Shown piece by piece: positions 20,953-30,001 of a DNA stretch of 64,000 bases. Source of the DNA: Rubellimicrobium thermophilum DSM 16684 (lineage in GTDB: Bacteria > Pseudomonadota > Alphaproteobacteria > Rhodobacterales > Rhodobacteraceae); the NCBI RefSeq assembly GCF_000442315.1, contig NZ_KE557325.1, positions 62,001 through 126,000 of the forward strand, written 5' to 3'. Position 1 is the stretch's first letter. Each line of letters starts with the position of its first letter. Below the pieces are notes generated by a model. The model was not told the DNA's origin and made no database searches. It saw nothing but the letters and a program-made list of their open reading frames with translations. Made by a program: the position numbers and the translations under genes.

Positions 20953-21302
20953 TCCTTCCCCCTCCTTTTTTCCGTCGCCCTCCCTGCCGCGGCTCTGCCG
21001 GTTGCCGGGGCCGGTTCCCTGGTCGCACCGGCGGCGGCCTGCCCGCCTGCGCGGGGGGGCTGGCGCGTCTTCCGCGGGGGGGGCGGGGGGCTCCGGTCCG
21101 GCCCTGTCGCGGGGCGATTCGCCTCCGGTCATCCACAGGAGCGGCGGCGCGGACGGGGAAGACGGCGGCAGGGCAGCGATCCGCCGGCCCCCCGCAGGGC
21201 GTGCGAGGCAGTGGCTGTGGATCGCTCGGGGGATGAATGACGGGACGAATCCGGGGATCGATCCCCCGCCGGGACGGCGCCGGAATCAACCCGCCCGGGG
21301 AT

Positions 21303-21311
21303 TTGTCCACA
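21303..21311 (+). promoter_or_regulatory. DnaA-box-like site upstream of nrdJ
   Basis: TTGTCCACA matches the DnaA box TTATCCACA at 8 of 9 bases. Two further related words lie upstream: TCATCCACA at 21129-21137 (8 of 9) and, on the minus strand, CGATCCACA at 21216-21224 (7 of 9). DnaA control of ribonucleotide reductase genes is known in other bacteria; here it is an inference from sequence only. Confidence 0.35.
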
Positions 21312-21341
21312 GAAAACTTTGCGATTGCCTTGGAACCGAAG

Positions 21342-21357
21342 ACCCATCAGACTGTGT
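21342..21357 (+). promoter_or_regulatory. NrdR box, upstream copy
   Basis: ACCCATCAGACTGTGT matches 11 of 16 positions of the NrdR consensus ACACWATATATWGTGT. It lies exactly 31 bases before a second, better match; tandem boxes about three helical turns apart are the usual NrdR operator arrangement. Repression of nrdJ under high dATP/ATP is inferred. Confidence 0.5.
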
Positions 21358-21372
21358 TCCTGCAATTGGCAG

Positions 21373-21388
21373 ATACAATATCTGGTGG
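21373..21388 (+). promoter_or_regulatory. NrdR box, downstream copy
   Basis: ATACAATATCTGGTGG matches 12 of 16 positions of the NrdR consensus. It contains TACAAT (21374-21379), a plausible -10 element, so NrdR bound here would cover the promoter of nrdJ. Confidence 0.6.
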
Positions 21389-21502
21389 TCGGTGGCGGCC
21401 AGCACCGGGTGGATGGTCCGGCGGATCCTGCCGGCGACCATCCGGTCGGAGAAGGCCCGGCGTCCCATCGCCCCGGATGCGGCAGGGCAAGGAGGATGAG
21501 GC

Positions 21503-24500
21503 ATGAAGATCGCGCGCAGGTTCACCAGGGAAGGTCGCGACGCCTATGAGGGCATCCCCTTCCGCACCACCACCTCGGAGATCCGGAACCCCGACGGCAC
21601 CGTCGTTTTCCGGCTCGATGAGCTCGAGGTGCCCGAATCCTGGTCGCAGGTCGCGGCCGATGTGATCGCGCAGAAATACTTCCGCAAGGCGGGAGTCCCC
21701 TCGGCGCGTCAGCGCGTGCCCGAAGAGGGCGTGCCCGAATTCCTGTGGCGTTCCGTGCCGGCCGAGGGCGCGACGATGGGCGGCGAGACCAGCGCGCGGC
21801 AGGTCTTTGACCGGCTGGCCGGGGCCTGGGCCTACTGGGGCTGGAAGGGCGGCTATTTCACCGACGAATCCGATGCCCGCGCCTATTATGACGAGATGCG
21901 GCACATGCTGGCCCGGCAGATGGGTGCGCCCAACAGCCCGCAATGGTTCAATACCGGCCTGCACTGGGCCTATGGCATCGATGGACCGGCGCAGGGCCAC
22001 TACTATGTGGATTACCGGACGGGCGAGCTTGTCCGCTCGACCTCGGCCTATGAACATCCCCAGCCGCATGCCTGTTTCATCCAGTCCGTCCAGGACGACC
22101 TCGTGAACGAGGGCGGCATCATGGACCTCTGGGTGCGCGAGGCGCGGCTGTTCAAGTACGGCTCGGGCACCGGCACCAACTTCTCCAGCCTGCGCGGCGA
22201 GGGAGAGAAGCTGTCGGGCGGGGGGCGTTCCTCCGGCCTGATGGGGTTCCTGCGCATCGGCGACCGGGCGGCCGGCGCGATCAAGTCGGGCGGCACGACG
22301 CGGCGGGCGGCCAAGATGGTCATCGTGGATGCCGATCACCCCGACATCGAGGAATTCATCAACTGGAAGGTGGTCGAGGAACAGAAGGTTGCCAGCCTCG
22401 TCGCCGGATCGAAGATGCATGAGAAGCGCCTCAATGCCATCTTCAAGGCGATCCGCGACTGGGATGGCGAGGCTGCGGCCGCCCATGACCCGGCCCGCAA
22501 CGCCGCCCTGAAGGCCGCCATCCGCGAGGCGAAGAGATCCGCCATCCCCGAGACCTATATCAAGCGCGTGCTCGACTATGCGCGGCAGGGATTCACGTCC
22601 ATCGAGTTTCCCACCTATGACACCGACTGGGATTCGGAGGCCTATGCGACCGTCTCGGGGCAGAATTCCAACAACTCGATCCGTGTCACCGACGCCTTCC
22701 TGCGCGCGGTGGAACAGGACGGGGACTGGCATCTGCTCGCCCGCCGCGACGGCCGCGTGACCAAGACGCTGCGGGCGCGGGACCTGTGGAACCAGATCGG
22801 CCATGCCGCCTGGGCCTGCGCCGATCCCGGCATCCAGTTCCACGACACCATCAATGCCTGGCATACCTGCCCGGCCGACGGGCCGATCCGGGGATCCAAC
22901 CCCTGCTCGGAATACATGTTCCTCGACGATACGGCCTGCAACCTCGCCTCGCTGAACCTGCTGCGCTTCTTCGACGGAGACCGGTTCCTCGCCGAGGACT
23001 ACATCCATGCGGTGCGGCTCTGGACGCTGACGCTCGAGATCAGCGTGCTGATGGCGCAGTTTCCTTCGAAGGAGATCGCGCAGCTTTCGCATGATTTCCG
23101 CACGCTGGGCCTGGGTTATGCCAATATCGGCGGGCTGTTGATGAACATGGGCCTGCCCTACGATTCCCCGGAGGGGCGCGCGCTCTGCGGGGCGCTGACC
23201 GCCATCATGACCGGCGTCGCCTATGCCACCTCGGCCGAGATGGCCGGCGAGCTCGGCCCCTTTGCCGGTTATGCGCGCAACCGCGAGCACATGCTCCGCG
23301 TGATCCGCAACCATCGGCGCGCGGCGCATGGCCAGACCGGGGGCTATGAGGGCCTGGCCATCCTGCCCGTGCCGCTCGACCATGCCCATTGCCCGGATCC
23401 GCGCCTGTCCGAGCTGGCCATGCAGGTCTGGGACGAGGCCCTGTCCCAGGGCGAGGCGCATGGCTTTCGCAATGCGCAGGCCACCGTCATCGCCCCGACC
23501 GGGACGATTGGCCTGGTCATGGACTGCGACACCACCGGCATCGAGCCCGACTTTGCCCTGGTGAAGTTCAAGAAGCTCGCCGGCGGGGGCTATTTCAAGA
23601 TCATCAACCAGTCCGTCCCGGCGGCCCTGCGCAAGCTCGGCTACACCGAGGCGCAGATCGAGGAGATCGTCGCCTATGCCGTGGGCCATCGCAGCCTGGC
23701 GAATGCGCCGGGGGTCAATCATACGGCGCTGATCGGCCATGGCTTCGGTCCGGCCGAGATCGCCAAGATCGAGGCCGCCCTGCCGCAGGCCTTCGACATC
23801 CGCTTCGTCTTCAACCAGTGGACCCTGGGCGAGGATTTCTGCGCCGGCACCCTGGGCATCCCGCGCGAGAAGCTCAACGACCCGGCCTTCGACCTGCTGC
23901 GGCATCTGGGCTTTACCAAGGCGCAGATCGAAGCCGCCAACGATCATGTCTGCGGGACCATGACGCTCGAGGGGGCGCCGCATCTGAAGCCCGAGCATCT
24001 GCCTGTCTTCGACTGCGCCAATCCCTGCGGGCGCAAGGGGCGGCGCTTCCTGTCGGTCGAGAGCCACATCACCATGATGGCCGCCGCGCAGAGCTTCATC
24101 TCGGGCGCGATCTCCAAGACGATCAACATGCCCAATTCGGCCACGATCGAGGACTGCCTGAATGCCTACAAGCTGTCCTGGAGCCTGGGCGTGAAGGCCA
24201 ATGCCCTCTATCGCGACGGCTCCAAGCTCTCCCAGCCGCTGGCGGCCGCCCTGATCGACGGCGACGAGGAGGCGGAGGAGACGCTGGCTGCCGGCACGCC
24301 CCCGGAGAAGGCCGCGGCCCTGGCCGAACGGGTCGTCGAGAAGATCGTGGTGCGCGAGGTCCGCTCGCGCGAGCGCGAACGGATGCCGGCCCGGCGCAAG
24401 GGCTATACCCAGAAGGCCATCGTCGGCGGGCACAAGGTCTATCTGCGCACCGGCGAATACGAGGATGGACGCCTGGGCGAGATCTTCATCGACATGCACA

Positions 24501-25111
24501 AGGAAGGCGCCGGCTTCCGTGCGATGATGAACAACTTTGCCATCGCCGTCTCTGTCGGCCTGCAATACGGCGTGCCGCTGGAAGAGTTCGTGGATGCCTT
24601 CACCTTCACCCGCTTCGAGCCCTCCGGGCCGGTGCAGGGCAATGATTCGATCAAGAACGCGACATCCATCCTCGACTACATCTTCCGCGAGCTGGCGATC
24701 TCCTACCTCGACCGCACGGATCTCGCGCATGTCGCCCCCAAGGGGCCCAGCTTCGACGAGCTGGGCGGGGGAGAGAGCGAGCGCAATGTCACGGCCTCTG
24801 GCGATGTCGCGACCAGCCGCTCCATCGAGGTGCTCAAGCAGATCAGCTCCACCGGCTATCTGCGCAAGCGCCTGCCGCAGGACCTGGCGCTGCTGAATGG
24901 CGGCTGGGGCTTGGCCGAGGGAGGCATCGCCCCCCTGCATGGCGGGGCAAGCGCCACCGCCGTCGCCGCAACCCAGATCAGCGCGCGCGACAAGGCCCGC
25001 ATCCAGGGCTACGAAGGAGACCCCTGCGGCGAATGCGGCAACTACACGCTGGTGCGCAACGGCACCTGCATGAAGTGCAACACCTGCGGCAGCACGACGG
25101 GCTGTTCCTGA
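21503..25111 (+). CDS. nrdJ: Adenosylcobalamin-dependent ribonucleotide reductase (class II)
   Basis: 1,202 residues. Reduces ribonucleotides to deoxyribonucleotides using adenosylcobalamin, without oxygen or a second subunit. Visible are the N-terminal region [18 protein letters not shown], the substrate-site sequence [40 protein letters not shown], and the Cys-rich C-terminus [19 protein letters not shown]. The large insert and Cys tail are typical of alphaproteobacterial NrdJ. The ATG at 21503 follows AAGGAGGATGAGG. Two NrdR-box-like sites precede it. Confidence 0.97.
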   Translation: MKIARRFTREGRDAYEGIPFRTTTSEIRNPDGTVVFRLDELEVPESWSQVAADVIAQKYFRKAGVPSARQRVPEEGVPEFLWRSVPAEGATMGGETSARQVFDRLAGAWAYWGWKGGYFTDESDARAYYDEMRHMLARQMGAPNSPQWFNTGLHWAYGIDGPAQGHYYVDYRTGELVRSTSAYEHPQPHACFIQSVQDDLVNEGGIMDLWVREARLFKYGSGTGTNFSSLRGEGEKLSGGGRSSGLMGFLRIGDRAAGAIKSGGTTRRAAKMVIVDADHPDIEEFINWKVVEEQKVASLVAGSKMHEKRLNAIFKAIRDWDGEAAAAHDPARNAALKAAIREAKRSAIPETYIKRVLDYARQGFTSIEFPTYDTDWDSEAYATVSGQNSNNSIRVTDAFLRAVEQDGDWHLLARRDGRVTKTLRARDLWNQIGHAAWACADPGIQFHDTINAWHTCPADGPIRGSNPCSEYMFLDDTACNLASLNLLRFFDGDRFLAEDYIHAVRLWTLTLEISVLMAQFPSKEIAQLSHDFRTLGLGYANIGGLLMNMGLPYDSPEGRALCGALTAIMTGVAYATSAEMAGELGPFAGYARNREHMLRVIRNHRRAAHGQTGGYEGLAILPVPLDHAHCPDPRLSELAMQVWDEALSQGEAHGFRNAQATVIAPTGTIGLVMDCDTTGIEPDFALVKFKKLAGGGYFKIINQSVPAALRKLGYTEAQIEEIVAYAVGHRSLANAPGVNHTALIGHGFGPAEIAKIEAALPQAFDIRFVFNQWTLGEDFCAGTLGIPREKLNDPAFDLLRHLGFTKAQIEAANDHVCGTMTLEGAPHLKPEHLPVFDCANPCGRKGRRFLSVESHITMMAAAQSFISGAISKTINMPNSATIEDCLNAYKLSWSLGVKANALYRDGSKLSQPLAAALIDGDEEAEETLAAGTPPEKAAALAERVVEKIVVREVRSRERERMPARRKGYTQKAIVGGHKVYLRTGEYEDGRLGEIFIDMHKEGAGFRAMMNNFAIAVSVGLQYGVPLEEFVDAFTFTRFEPSGPVQGNDSIKNATSILDYIFRELAISYLDRTDLAHVAPKGPSFDELGGGESERNVTASGDVATSRSIEVLKQISSTGYLRKRLPQDLALLNGGWGLAEGGIAPLHGGASATAVAATQISARDKARIQGYEGDPCGECGNYTLVRNGTCMKCNTCGSTTGCS

Positions 25112-25296
25112 CGGCCCGCCCCCCGGCGGGGCGGACGGATGGCAATGGGGGGCGGCGGGCACGAACCGGACTCCTCTGCGGGCAGTGACGCGCAGAGGAT
25201 GGCCCGGAGAGGGTTAACACCTCGTTACAGCACCGCGCGCTCCGGGGCCGATTCGCGCAACACCCCCCCCGATGGGTCTGGACGGGTCTGACCCTT

Positions 25297-25320
25297 CTGA
25301 CCCTCGTGCGCGAGGGTCAG
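25297..25320. terminator. Hairpin between convergent nrdJ and recX
   Basis: A perfect 10-bp inverted repeat, CTGACCCTCG (25297-25306) and CGAGGGTCAG (25311-25320), with a 4-base loop. It overlaps the recX stop codon. No T tract follows on either strand, so termination is likely but not certain. Confidence 0.45.
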
Positions 25321-25931
25321 CCCTCCTCCTCGGGCTCGCGGCCCAGCAGGGCGCGGATGATGTCCGCATCGAAGCCGGCGCGGGCCATCGCGGCCGCCTC
25401 GCGCGACCAGAGGCGGGCACGGGCAGCGCGGTCCTCCGGCAGGGGGGCGCCACGCCAGGGGCCGATGCGGCGGCGGCGGGCAAAGGCCTCGGCTGCTTCG
25501 GTCTCGGCCGCGCGCAGGGGATCTTCGGCATCGGGGGCGATCTCGCGCGCGGCGGCCTCGATCGCCGCGCGGGCGGTGGCCCCCTCCACCCCCCTGGCGC
25601 CCAGATCGCGCAGGATACGCCGCGCCCCGCGCCCCCGCCCCAGCGCCGCGCGCGCCTTCAGCCCGGCAAAGCGCGCATCGGCCACAAGGCCTGCCTGTTC
25701 GAGCCGCGCGAGCTCGGCCTCGATCAGCGGCAGGGTGGCGTCGCGCTCGGCCTCGGCCTGATCGGGGGGAAGGGCGGCCAGGCGGCGGCGCAGGCGGCGC
25801 AGGAGGGAGGCCCGGAGCATCGCGACGCTGGCTTCGCGTCAGGCGAGATAGTCCTGGGCTGCGGCGCGGATCCGTTCGGCCGTGAGGGGCGGCGGCGGCC
25901 GGGAGGCGACAGGGCGGGAGGAGGGGGGCAT
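25317..25931 (-). CDS. recX: RecX regulatory protein, interrupted by an in-frame TGA
   Basis: RecX binds and inhibits RecA filaments. The long frame from ATG 25820 (167 residues) carries the three-helix repeats (RDATLPLIEAELARLEQAGL, DARFAGLKARAALGRG). Directly upstream, in the same frame, lies the usual RecX N-terminus LTAERIRAAAQDYLA, separated by a single TGA (25839-25841) and beginning at an ATG at 25931. The full protein would be 204 residues, the family length. Either the gene has a nonsense mutation or the TGA is a base error for an Arg codon. If the TGA is real, translation from 25820 would lack the first helix. Confidence 0.8.
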
Positions 25932-25965
25932 CGGTGGCCTGCGGGGCGGCCCGGCGGGCCTGGGA

Positions 25966-26460
25966 TCAGATCCGTTCGCGCGCGGCCAGCCCGGTTTCCA
26001 CCAGAAGGCCGCGGTTGCGGGCCTCGTAGTAGTAGCCGCGGGCATACCAGCGGATGGCCGCATCGAGATCGCCGTTGGCGACGATATAGGCCCCGCGCAG
26101 ATAGCGGCCGGCATAGAGGAGATTGACTTCGGGATCGAGCAGATCCTCGGGCGCGCCGCGAAAGCCCATGGTGCGGGCGGTCTGGGGATGGATCTGCATG
26201 AGCCCGTAATAGGGGCCGTTGCGGGCGGCCGGGTTGTAGCCCGATTCGCGCTGGATGACGCGATGGAGCAGTTCGGGCGGAATGCCGTGGATCGCCGCGT
26301 AGCGGTTGATGAGCGCGCGCATCTGCGGGGTTTCGCCCCTGTGGAGGCCGGTGGTCGCAGCGGAAGGCGCCGCATCGGCCCCCGGTCGGCGTCCGCAGGC
26401 GGCCAGTCCGCCCAGGATGAGTGCCAGCGCCGCGCGGCGGCCGATGGAGGATGCCGTCAT
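25966..26460 (-). CDS. Lytic transglycosylase (SLT) lipoprotein
   Basis: A 164-residue protein with a lipoprotein signal, lipobox LAAC with Cys22, a short linker, then a soluble-lytic-transglycosylase-like domain. The catalytic Glu lies in IQRESGYNPAARNGPYYGLM, followed by PEVNLLYAGRYLRGAYI. It should cleave peptidoglycan glycan strands in the periplasm. It is short for the family but keeps the catalytic core. The start is the ATG at 26460; upstream in-frame sequence lacks signal features. It ends 34 bases before the extended recX start. Confidence 0.85.
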   Translation of the reverse strand: MTASSIGRRAALALILGGLAACGRRPGADAAPSAATTGLHRGETPQMRALINRYAAIHGIPPELLHRVIQRESGYNPAARNGPYYGLMQIHPQTARTMGFRGAPEDLLDPEVNLLYAGRYLRGAYIVANGDLDAAIRWYARGYYYEARNRGLLVETGLAARERI

Positions 26461-26733
26461 GTCCTGTCCCGTTCCCGATGGTCTCGCGCCGTCGTGGGGC
26501 GGAGTTACGCGCGGCCGGGCGCGGGAGGGAAGGGCCTTGTGCGGGGCGGGATGACCCATCGGCAGGCTTCTGCCGGTGGGGTGCAGGCGGCGGAGGGGAA
26601 GAGAAGGGAGGCCAGGGGGCGCGGTCGCCGGGGAGAGCGGGGAGCGGGCCCGCCTGGCCTCCGAGTTCGTTCCGGGTTGGCCCGAGGGAGGGCGGGCCAT
26701 CGAAGGCCCGGAACGTCGAGGGATGCGCGAGGG
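26461..26733. other. Intergenic stretch with no recognised feature
   Basis: 273 GC-rich bases between the transglycosylase and a small minus-strand frame. No conserved frame, tRNA or clear hairpin terminator was recognised. The promoter of the transglycosylase should lie at its left end. Confidence 0.4.
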
Positions 26734-26916
26734 TCAGATGCTCGCGTAGTCGCTGAAGATGACGCCGCCGCCGGAGGTGCTGAAGGCTGCCGGATGGCCG
26801 GGCTGTGCCGTGAGGCGGGGCCGCGGTTCGGCGGCCTCCATCTGTCGGGTCTCGTCGGCCTGGGCCGGCGGCACCGCCCCTGTCTGGGGGGTGGCTGGCG
26901 CGGAGGGCTGGGTCAT
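26734..26916 (-). CDS. Small hypothetical protein (60 residues)
   Basis: A short hydrophilic protein with a Pro/Ala/Gln-rich first half and a C-terminus ending GGGVIFSDYASI. That ending is more ordered than the rest and looks like the conserved part. The ATG at 26916 has only a weak ribosome site. The frame continues upstream to 27126, but that extension is low complexity. No function can be assigned. Confidence 0.4.
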   Translation of the reverse strand: MTQPSAPATPQTGAVPPAQADETRQMEAAEPRPRLTAQPGHPAAFSTSGGGVIFSDYASI

Positions 26917-27105
26917 GGTCGGATCTCGGATGCTCGTTGCCGATCGGGGGCTCTTGCCGGGGTGCCTGTTCCCCGGAGGACTGCGCCTAAGGCCGCCTCG
27001 ACCTGAAGGCAAGCCTGCCATGATTCGCATTTTCGTGCATCGGCCGTGTCTCGGCGCGGTCCCGCGGCCGTGGTGGCGTGGCGCCTCTGTCACAGCCTTC
27101 CGGAT

Positions 27106-27119
27106 GGCGTTGCAACGCC
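27106..27119. promoter_or_regulatory. 14-bp perfect palindrome upstream of deoxysugar operon
   Basis: GGCGTTGCAACGCC is a perfect dyad centred 58 bases before the ATG of the dehydrogenase gene. Its position and symmetry suit the operator of a sugar-responsive repressor (LacI, GntR or IclR type). No regulator gene lies beside it, so the assignment is inferred. Confidence 0.45.
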
Positions 27120-27170
27120 GGGGCAAGCCTGCCAGACAGGAGCCGGAATGCGGGGGGAGGAGCGGACGGC

Positions 27171-27917
27171 ATGGGGCGCCTCGAAGGCAAGCACTGTCTG
27201 GTGACGGCGGCGGGGGCGGGGATCGGCCGGGCCTCGGCCCTGGCGATGGCGCGCGAGGGGGCGCAGGTCCTGGCCACCGATATCGACGAAGCCGCGCTCG
27301 AATCGCTGGCGGCCGAGGCAGGAGGCGCGCTGATGGTGCGTCGGCTTGATGTCCTCGATGCCACGGCGGTGCAGGCGGCGGTGGCGGCGGCGGGGCCGCT
27401 GGATGTGCTCGTCTCCTGCGCGGGGATCGTCCATCACGGCACCATTCTCGATTGCGACGAGGCCGCCTGGGAGCGCTCTGTCGCGCTCAACATGACGGCG
27501 ATGTACCGGCTCTGCCGGGCGGTGCTGCCCGGCATGATCGCCCGCGGGGGCGGGTCGATCATCGCCATCGCCTCGGTCGCCTCCTCTCTCATCGCCGTGC
27601 CCAACCGCTTCGTCTATGGCGCGACCAAGGCCGGCGTGATCGGCATGACCAAATCCATCGCGGCCGATTTCGTGGGGCAGGGGATCCGCGCCAATGCGAT
27701 CTGCCCCGGCACGGTCGAGACGCCCTCGCTGCAGGAACGGATGCGGGCCCTGGGCGATGCCGAGGCCGCGCGGCGCGCCTTCGTGGAGCGCCAGCCGATG
27801 AAGCGGCTCGGCCGGCCCGAGGAGATCGCCCATCTGGTGGTCTATCTCGCCTCGGACGAGAGCGCCTTCACCACCGGAACCGAGCATGTCATCGACGGTG
27901 GCTGGACCAATATCTGA
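27171..27917 (+). CDS. SDR dehydrogenase, probable 2-keto-3-deoxy-L-fuconate dehydrogenase
   Basis: A 248-residue short-chain dehydrogenase with NAD-binding TAAGAGIG (12-19) and catalytic Ser135, Tyr149 and Lys153 (YGATK). The C-terminal half (AICPGTVETPSLQERM, YLASDESAFTTGTEHVIDGG) is of the DHRS6/BDH2-like branch that includes bacterial 2-keto-3-deoxy-L-fuconate and rhamnonate 4-dehydrogenases. The operon partners support this: a diketo-acid hydrolase and an aldonolactonase follow. A 3-hydroxybutyrate dehydrogenase role is the main alternative. The ATG at 27171 follows GGGGGGAGGAGCGG. Confidence 0.75.
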   Translation: MGRLEGKHCLVTAAGAGIGRASALAMAREGAQVLATDIDEAALESLAAEAGGALMVRRLDVLDATAVQAAVAAAGPLDVLVSCAGIVHHGTILDCDEAAWERSVALNMTAMYRLCRAVLPGMIARGGGSIIAIASVASSLIAVPNRFVYGATKAGVIGMTKSIAADFVGQGIRANAICPGTVETPSLQERMRALGDAEAARRAFVERQPMKRLGRPEEIAHLVVYLASDESAFTTGTEHVIDGGWTNI

Positions 27918-27931
27918 AGGGATCGACTGGC

Positions 27932-28777
27932 ATGAAGCTTCTGCGCTGGGGCGAAAGGGGGGCCGAACGGCCGGGGATGGTCGATGCCGAAGGGCGGATG
28001 CGCGACCTGACCGGCATCGTTCCCGACATCGCGGGCGAGGTGTTGAGCGACGAGGGACTGGCCCGGTTGCGGGCGCTGGATCCCGCCACGCTGCCCCCGG
28101 TGCCCGAGGGGGCGCGCCTCGGCCCCTGCGTCGGCGGCATCGGCAAATTCATCTGCATCGGTCTCAACTATGCCGATCACGCCGCCGAATCGGGCCTCAG
28201 CGTGCCGCCCGAGCCGGTCATCTTCATGAAGGCCACCTCGGCCGTCTGCGGGCCGAACGACCCGATCCTGATCCCCCGCGGCAGCCAGAAGACCGACTGG
28301 GAGGTGGAGCTGGCCGTCATCATCGGCACGCGCGCCAAATATGTCTCCGAGGCCGAGGCGATGGCCCATGTCGCCGGCTATGCGGTGTGCAACGATGTCT
28401 CCGAACGGGCCTTCCAGGCCGAACGGCAGGGCCAGTGGACCAAGGGCAAGAGCTGCGACAATTTCGGCCCCCTCGGGCCGTGGCTCGTGACCCGCGACGA
28501 GGTGCCCGATCCGCAGGACCTGCGGATGTGGTGCGATGTGAACGGCCAGCGGATGCAGGACGGATCCACCCGCACGATGGTCTATGGCGTGGCCTATCTG
28601 GTCAGCTACCTCAGCCAGTTCTTCACGCTCCATCCCGGTGATGTCATCTCCACCGGGACACCGCCCGGCGTGGGCCTTGGCATGAAGCCCCCCCGCTACC
28701 TGAAGGCCGGCGAGGTCGTGACGCTCGGCATCGAGGGCCTGGGCGAGCAGCGGCAGATCTGCGAGGACGATGCCTAG
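27932..28777 (+). CDS. FAH-family 2,4-diketo-3-deoxy-aldonate hydrolase
   Basis: 281 residues of the fumarylacetoacetate-hydrolase fold, short form. Visible are FICIGLNYADHAAESG (near 73), the metal site DWEVELAVIIG, GYAVCNDVSERAFQ and GDVISTGTPPGVGLG. In the non-phosphorylating L-fucose and L-rhamnose pathways, this enzyme splits the 2,4-diketo acid to pyruvate and L-lactate, the step after the dehydrogenase encoded just upstream. Ureidoglycolate lyase is a frequent mis-annotation of the same family. It starts 14 bases after the upstream stop. Confidence 0.78.
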   Translation: MKLLRWGERGAERPGMVDAEGRMRDLTGIVPDIAGEVLSDEGLARLRALDPATLPPVPEGARLGPCVGGIGKFICIGLNYADHAAESGLSVPPEPVIFMKATSAVCGPNDPILIPRGSQKTDWEVELAVIIGTRAKYVSEAEAMAHVAGYAVCNDVSERAFQAERQGQWTKGKSCDNFGPLGPWLVTRDEVPDPQDLRMWCDVNGQRMQDGSTRTMVYGVAYLVSYLSQFFTLHPGDVISTGTPPGVGLGMKPPRYLKAGEVVTLGIEGLGEQRQICEDDA

Positions 28778-28780
28778 ACG

Positions 28781-29647
28781 ATGCGGCTTCTCGATACCCA
28801 TCTGCATCTGATCGACCGGCGCGTGACCGGGCATGCCTGGACGCACCGGGTGCCGGCGCTCCAGCGCGACTTCCCGCTCGAGGAGGCGCTGATGCTCTAT
28901 GGCGGGCGGGTCGCGGGATCCATCTTCATGGAGGTCGCGGCGACCGACTGGGTCGCCGAATCGCGCTGGATCGCCGGGCTGATCCGCGAGGGGCGGCTTC
29001 TCGGCCAGATTGCCAACTGCCGGCCCGAGACGGACGAGGGCTTCGAGGCCTGGCTGGAGGAGGGACCCTCGCTCGGCGTGGTGGGATACCGCCGCATCCT
29101 GCATGAGGACGTGGACGAGGACGTGTCGCTGTCCGAGACCTTCCGCGCCAATGTCCGGCGCATCGGGAAGGCCGGATTCCCCTTCGATGTCAATGTCCTG
29201 GGGCGGACGCTGTGGCTGGCCCGCGATCTCGCCCGGGCCTGCCCGGAGATGCGCTTCGTCCTCGACCATTGCGGCACGCCCGACATCGCGGGCGGCGCCT
29301 TCGCGGAATGGGCACGGGGCCTGCGCGAGGTGGCGGCCTGCGACAATGTCGTGGTCAAGCTGTCCGGCATCACCGCCTATGCCGCACCGGGACAGGCCAC
29401 GCTCGAAACCCTGCGCCCCTGGATCCATGAGGTGCTGGAGGTCTTCGGCCCCGCGCGCATGGTCTGGGGCAGCGACTGGCCTGTCTGCAATCTGGGCGCC
29501 GGCCTGCCGGGCTGGCTTGCCATCACCGAGGCCGTGCTCGCCGAGCTGTCGCCTGACGAACGCGATGCCATCGGCTGGCGCAATGCCGAGGCCGTCTATG
29601 GCGTGCGCCTGCCGCCGGTGGTCGGGGGCGCGACGGCCGGGGGCTGA
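28781..29647 (+). CDS. Amidohydrolase-family aldonolactonase (L-fuconolactonase type)
   Basis: A 288-residue COG3618 amidohydrolase with metal ligands His7 and His9 in DTHLHLID, FVLDHCGTPD, and WGSDWPVCNL near the C-terminus. This family hydrolyses L-fucono- or L-rhamnono-lactone, the second step of the same pathway. It begins three bases after the hydrolase stop, so the three genes form one transcript. The aldonate dehydratase, sugar dehydrogenase and transporter are absent from the window, so the substrate remains open between L-fucose, L-rhamnose and similar sugars. Confidence 0.77.
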   Translation: MRLLDTHLHLIDRRVTGHAWTHRVPALQRDFPLEEALMLYGGRVAGSIFMEVAATDWVAESRWIAGLIREGRLLGQIANCRPETDEGFEAWLEEGPSLGVVGYRRILHEDVDEDVSLSETFRANVRRIGKAGFPFDVNVLGRTLWLARDLARACPEMRFVLDHCGTPDIAGGAFAEWARGLREVAACDNVVVKLSGITAYAAPGQATLETLRPWIHEVLEVFGPARMVWGSDWPVCNLGAGLPGWLAITEAVLAELSPDERDAIGWRNAEAVYGVRLPPVVGGATAGG

Positions 29648-29668
29648 GCCCCGCCGTCCCGCCGTCCC

Positions 29669-29696
29669 CTGACCCGGCGGCCGGGGGCGGGGTCAG
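29669..29696. terminator. Hairpin between convergent lactonase and clpS
   Basis: CTGACCC (29669-29675) pairs with GGGTCAG (29690-29696) around a GC-rich loop and overlaps the clpS stop. There is no T tract. It is a weak candidate for a two-way terminator. Confidence 0.3.
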
Positions 29697-30001
29697 TCCT
29701 CGCGCTCGGTCGTGAAGGCCAGGGGATGGCCGGCGGCGCGGCCCCGCGCGGTGGCGGCCAGGGCCTTGCTTTCGGCCACCTCGCGCGTGAAGACCCCCAC
29801 GACGCAGGCCCCGCGGCGATGCGCCGTCAGCATGACGCCTGTCGCCTCTCCCTCGGTCATGCGGAAGACGGCCCGGAGAACCGTCACGACGAAATCGCGC
29901 GGGGTGAAATCGTCATTGAGGAGGATGACCTTCCACAGCCGCGGCCGCTCTGGCCGTGTCTTCGTCTGCGGCAGCAGGAGGAGATCGGCGGATTCGGGCA
30001 T
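29693..30001 (-). CDS. clpS: ATP-dependent Clp protease adaptor, ClpS2 type
   Basis: A 102-residue adaptor that delivers N-degron substrates to ClpAP. The core WKVILLNDDFTPRDFVVTVL, the helix EGEATGVMLTAHRRGACVVG and the tail AAGHPLAFTTERED are all present. Variation from the canonical form (TPRDFV in place of TPMEFV, and the truncated binding region) matches the alphaproteobacterial ClpS2 paralogue. No clpA lies beside it, which also fits ClpS2 because clpS1 is normally next to clpA. The start is the ATG at 30001; the frame's upstream extension is not conserved. Confidence 0.85.
   Translation of the reverse strand: MPESADLLLLPQTKTRPERPRLWKVILLNDDFTPRDFVVTVLRAVFRMTEGEATGVMLTAHRRGACVVGVFTREVAESKALAATARGRAAGHPLAFTTERED

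Larger units (their letters stand above)
20953..21502. other. Long regulatory region upstream of nrdJ
   Basis: 550 bases without a supported gene. The first part is the tRNA 3' flank with a TTTTTT run. The middle is GC-rich and unremarkable apart from two DnaA-box-like words. The last 200 bases contain a lower-GC island (21301-21385) with a third DnaA-like box and two NrdR-box-like sites. No cobalamin riboswitch core was seen. Confidence 0.6.

Noticed and set aside
20953-21502. Cobalamin riboswitch for nrdJ
   Set aside because: No B12-box-like core sequence was seen; NrdR-type sites explain regulation better.
20953-21502. Replication origin suggested by DnaA-like boxes
   Set aside because: Only three imperfect boxes, no AT-rich unwinding region of size, and none of the usual origin neighbours (hemE, dnaA, parAB).
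21347-25162. 1,271-residue open frame antisense to nrdJ
   Set aside because: It mirrors nrdJ codons in a GC-rich genome, has no recognisable domain, and nrdJ is certain by homology.
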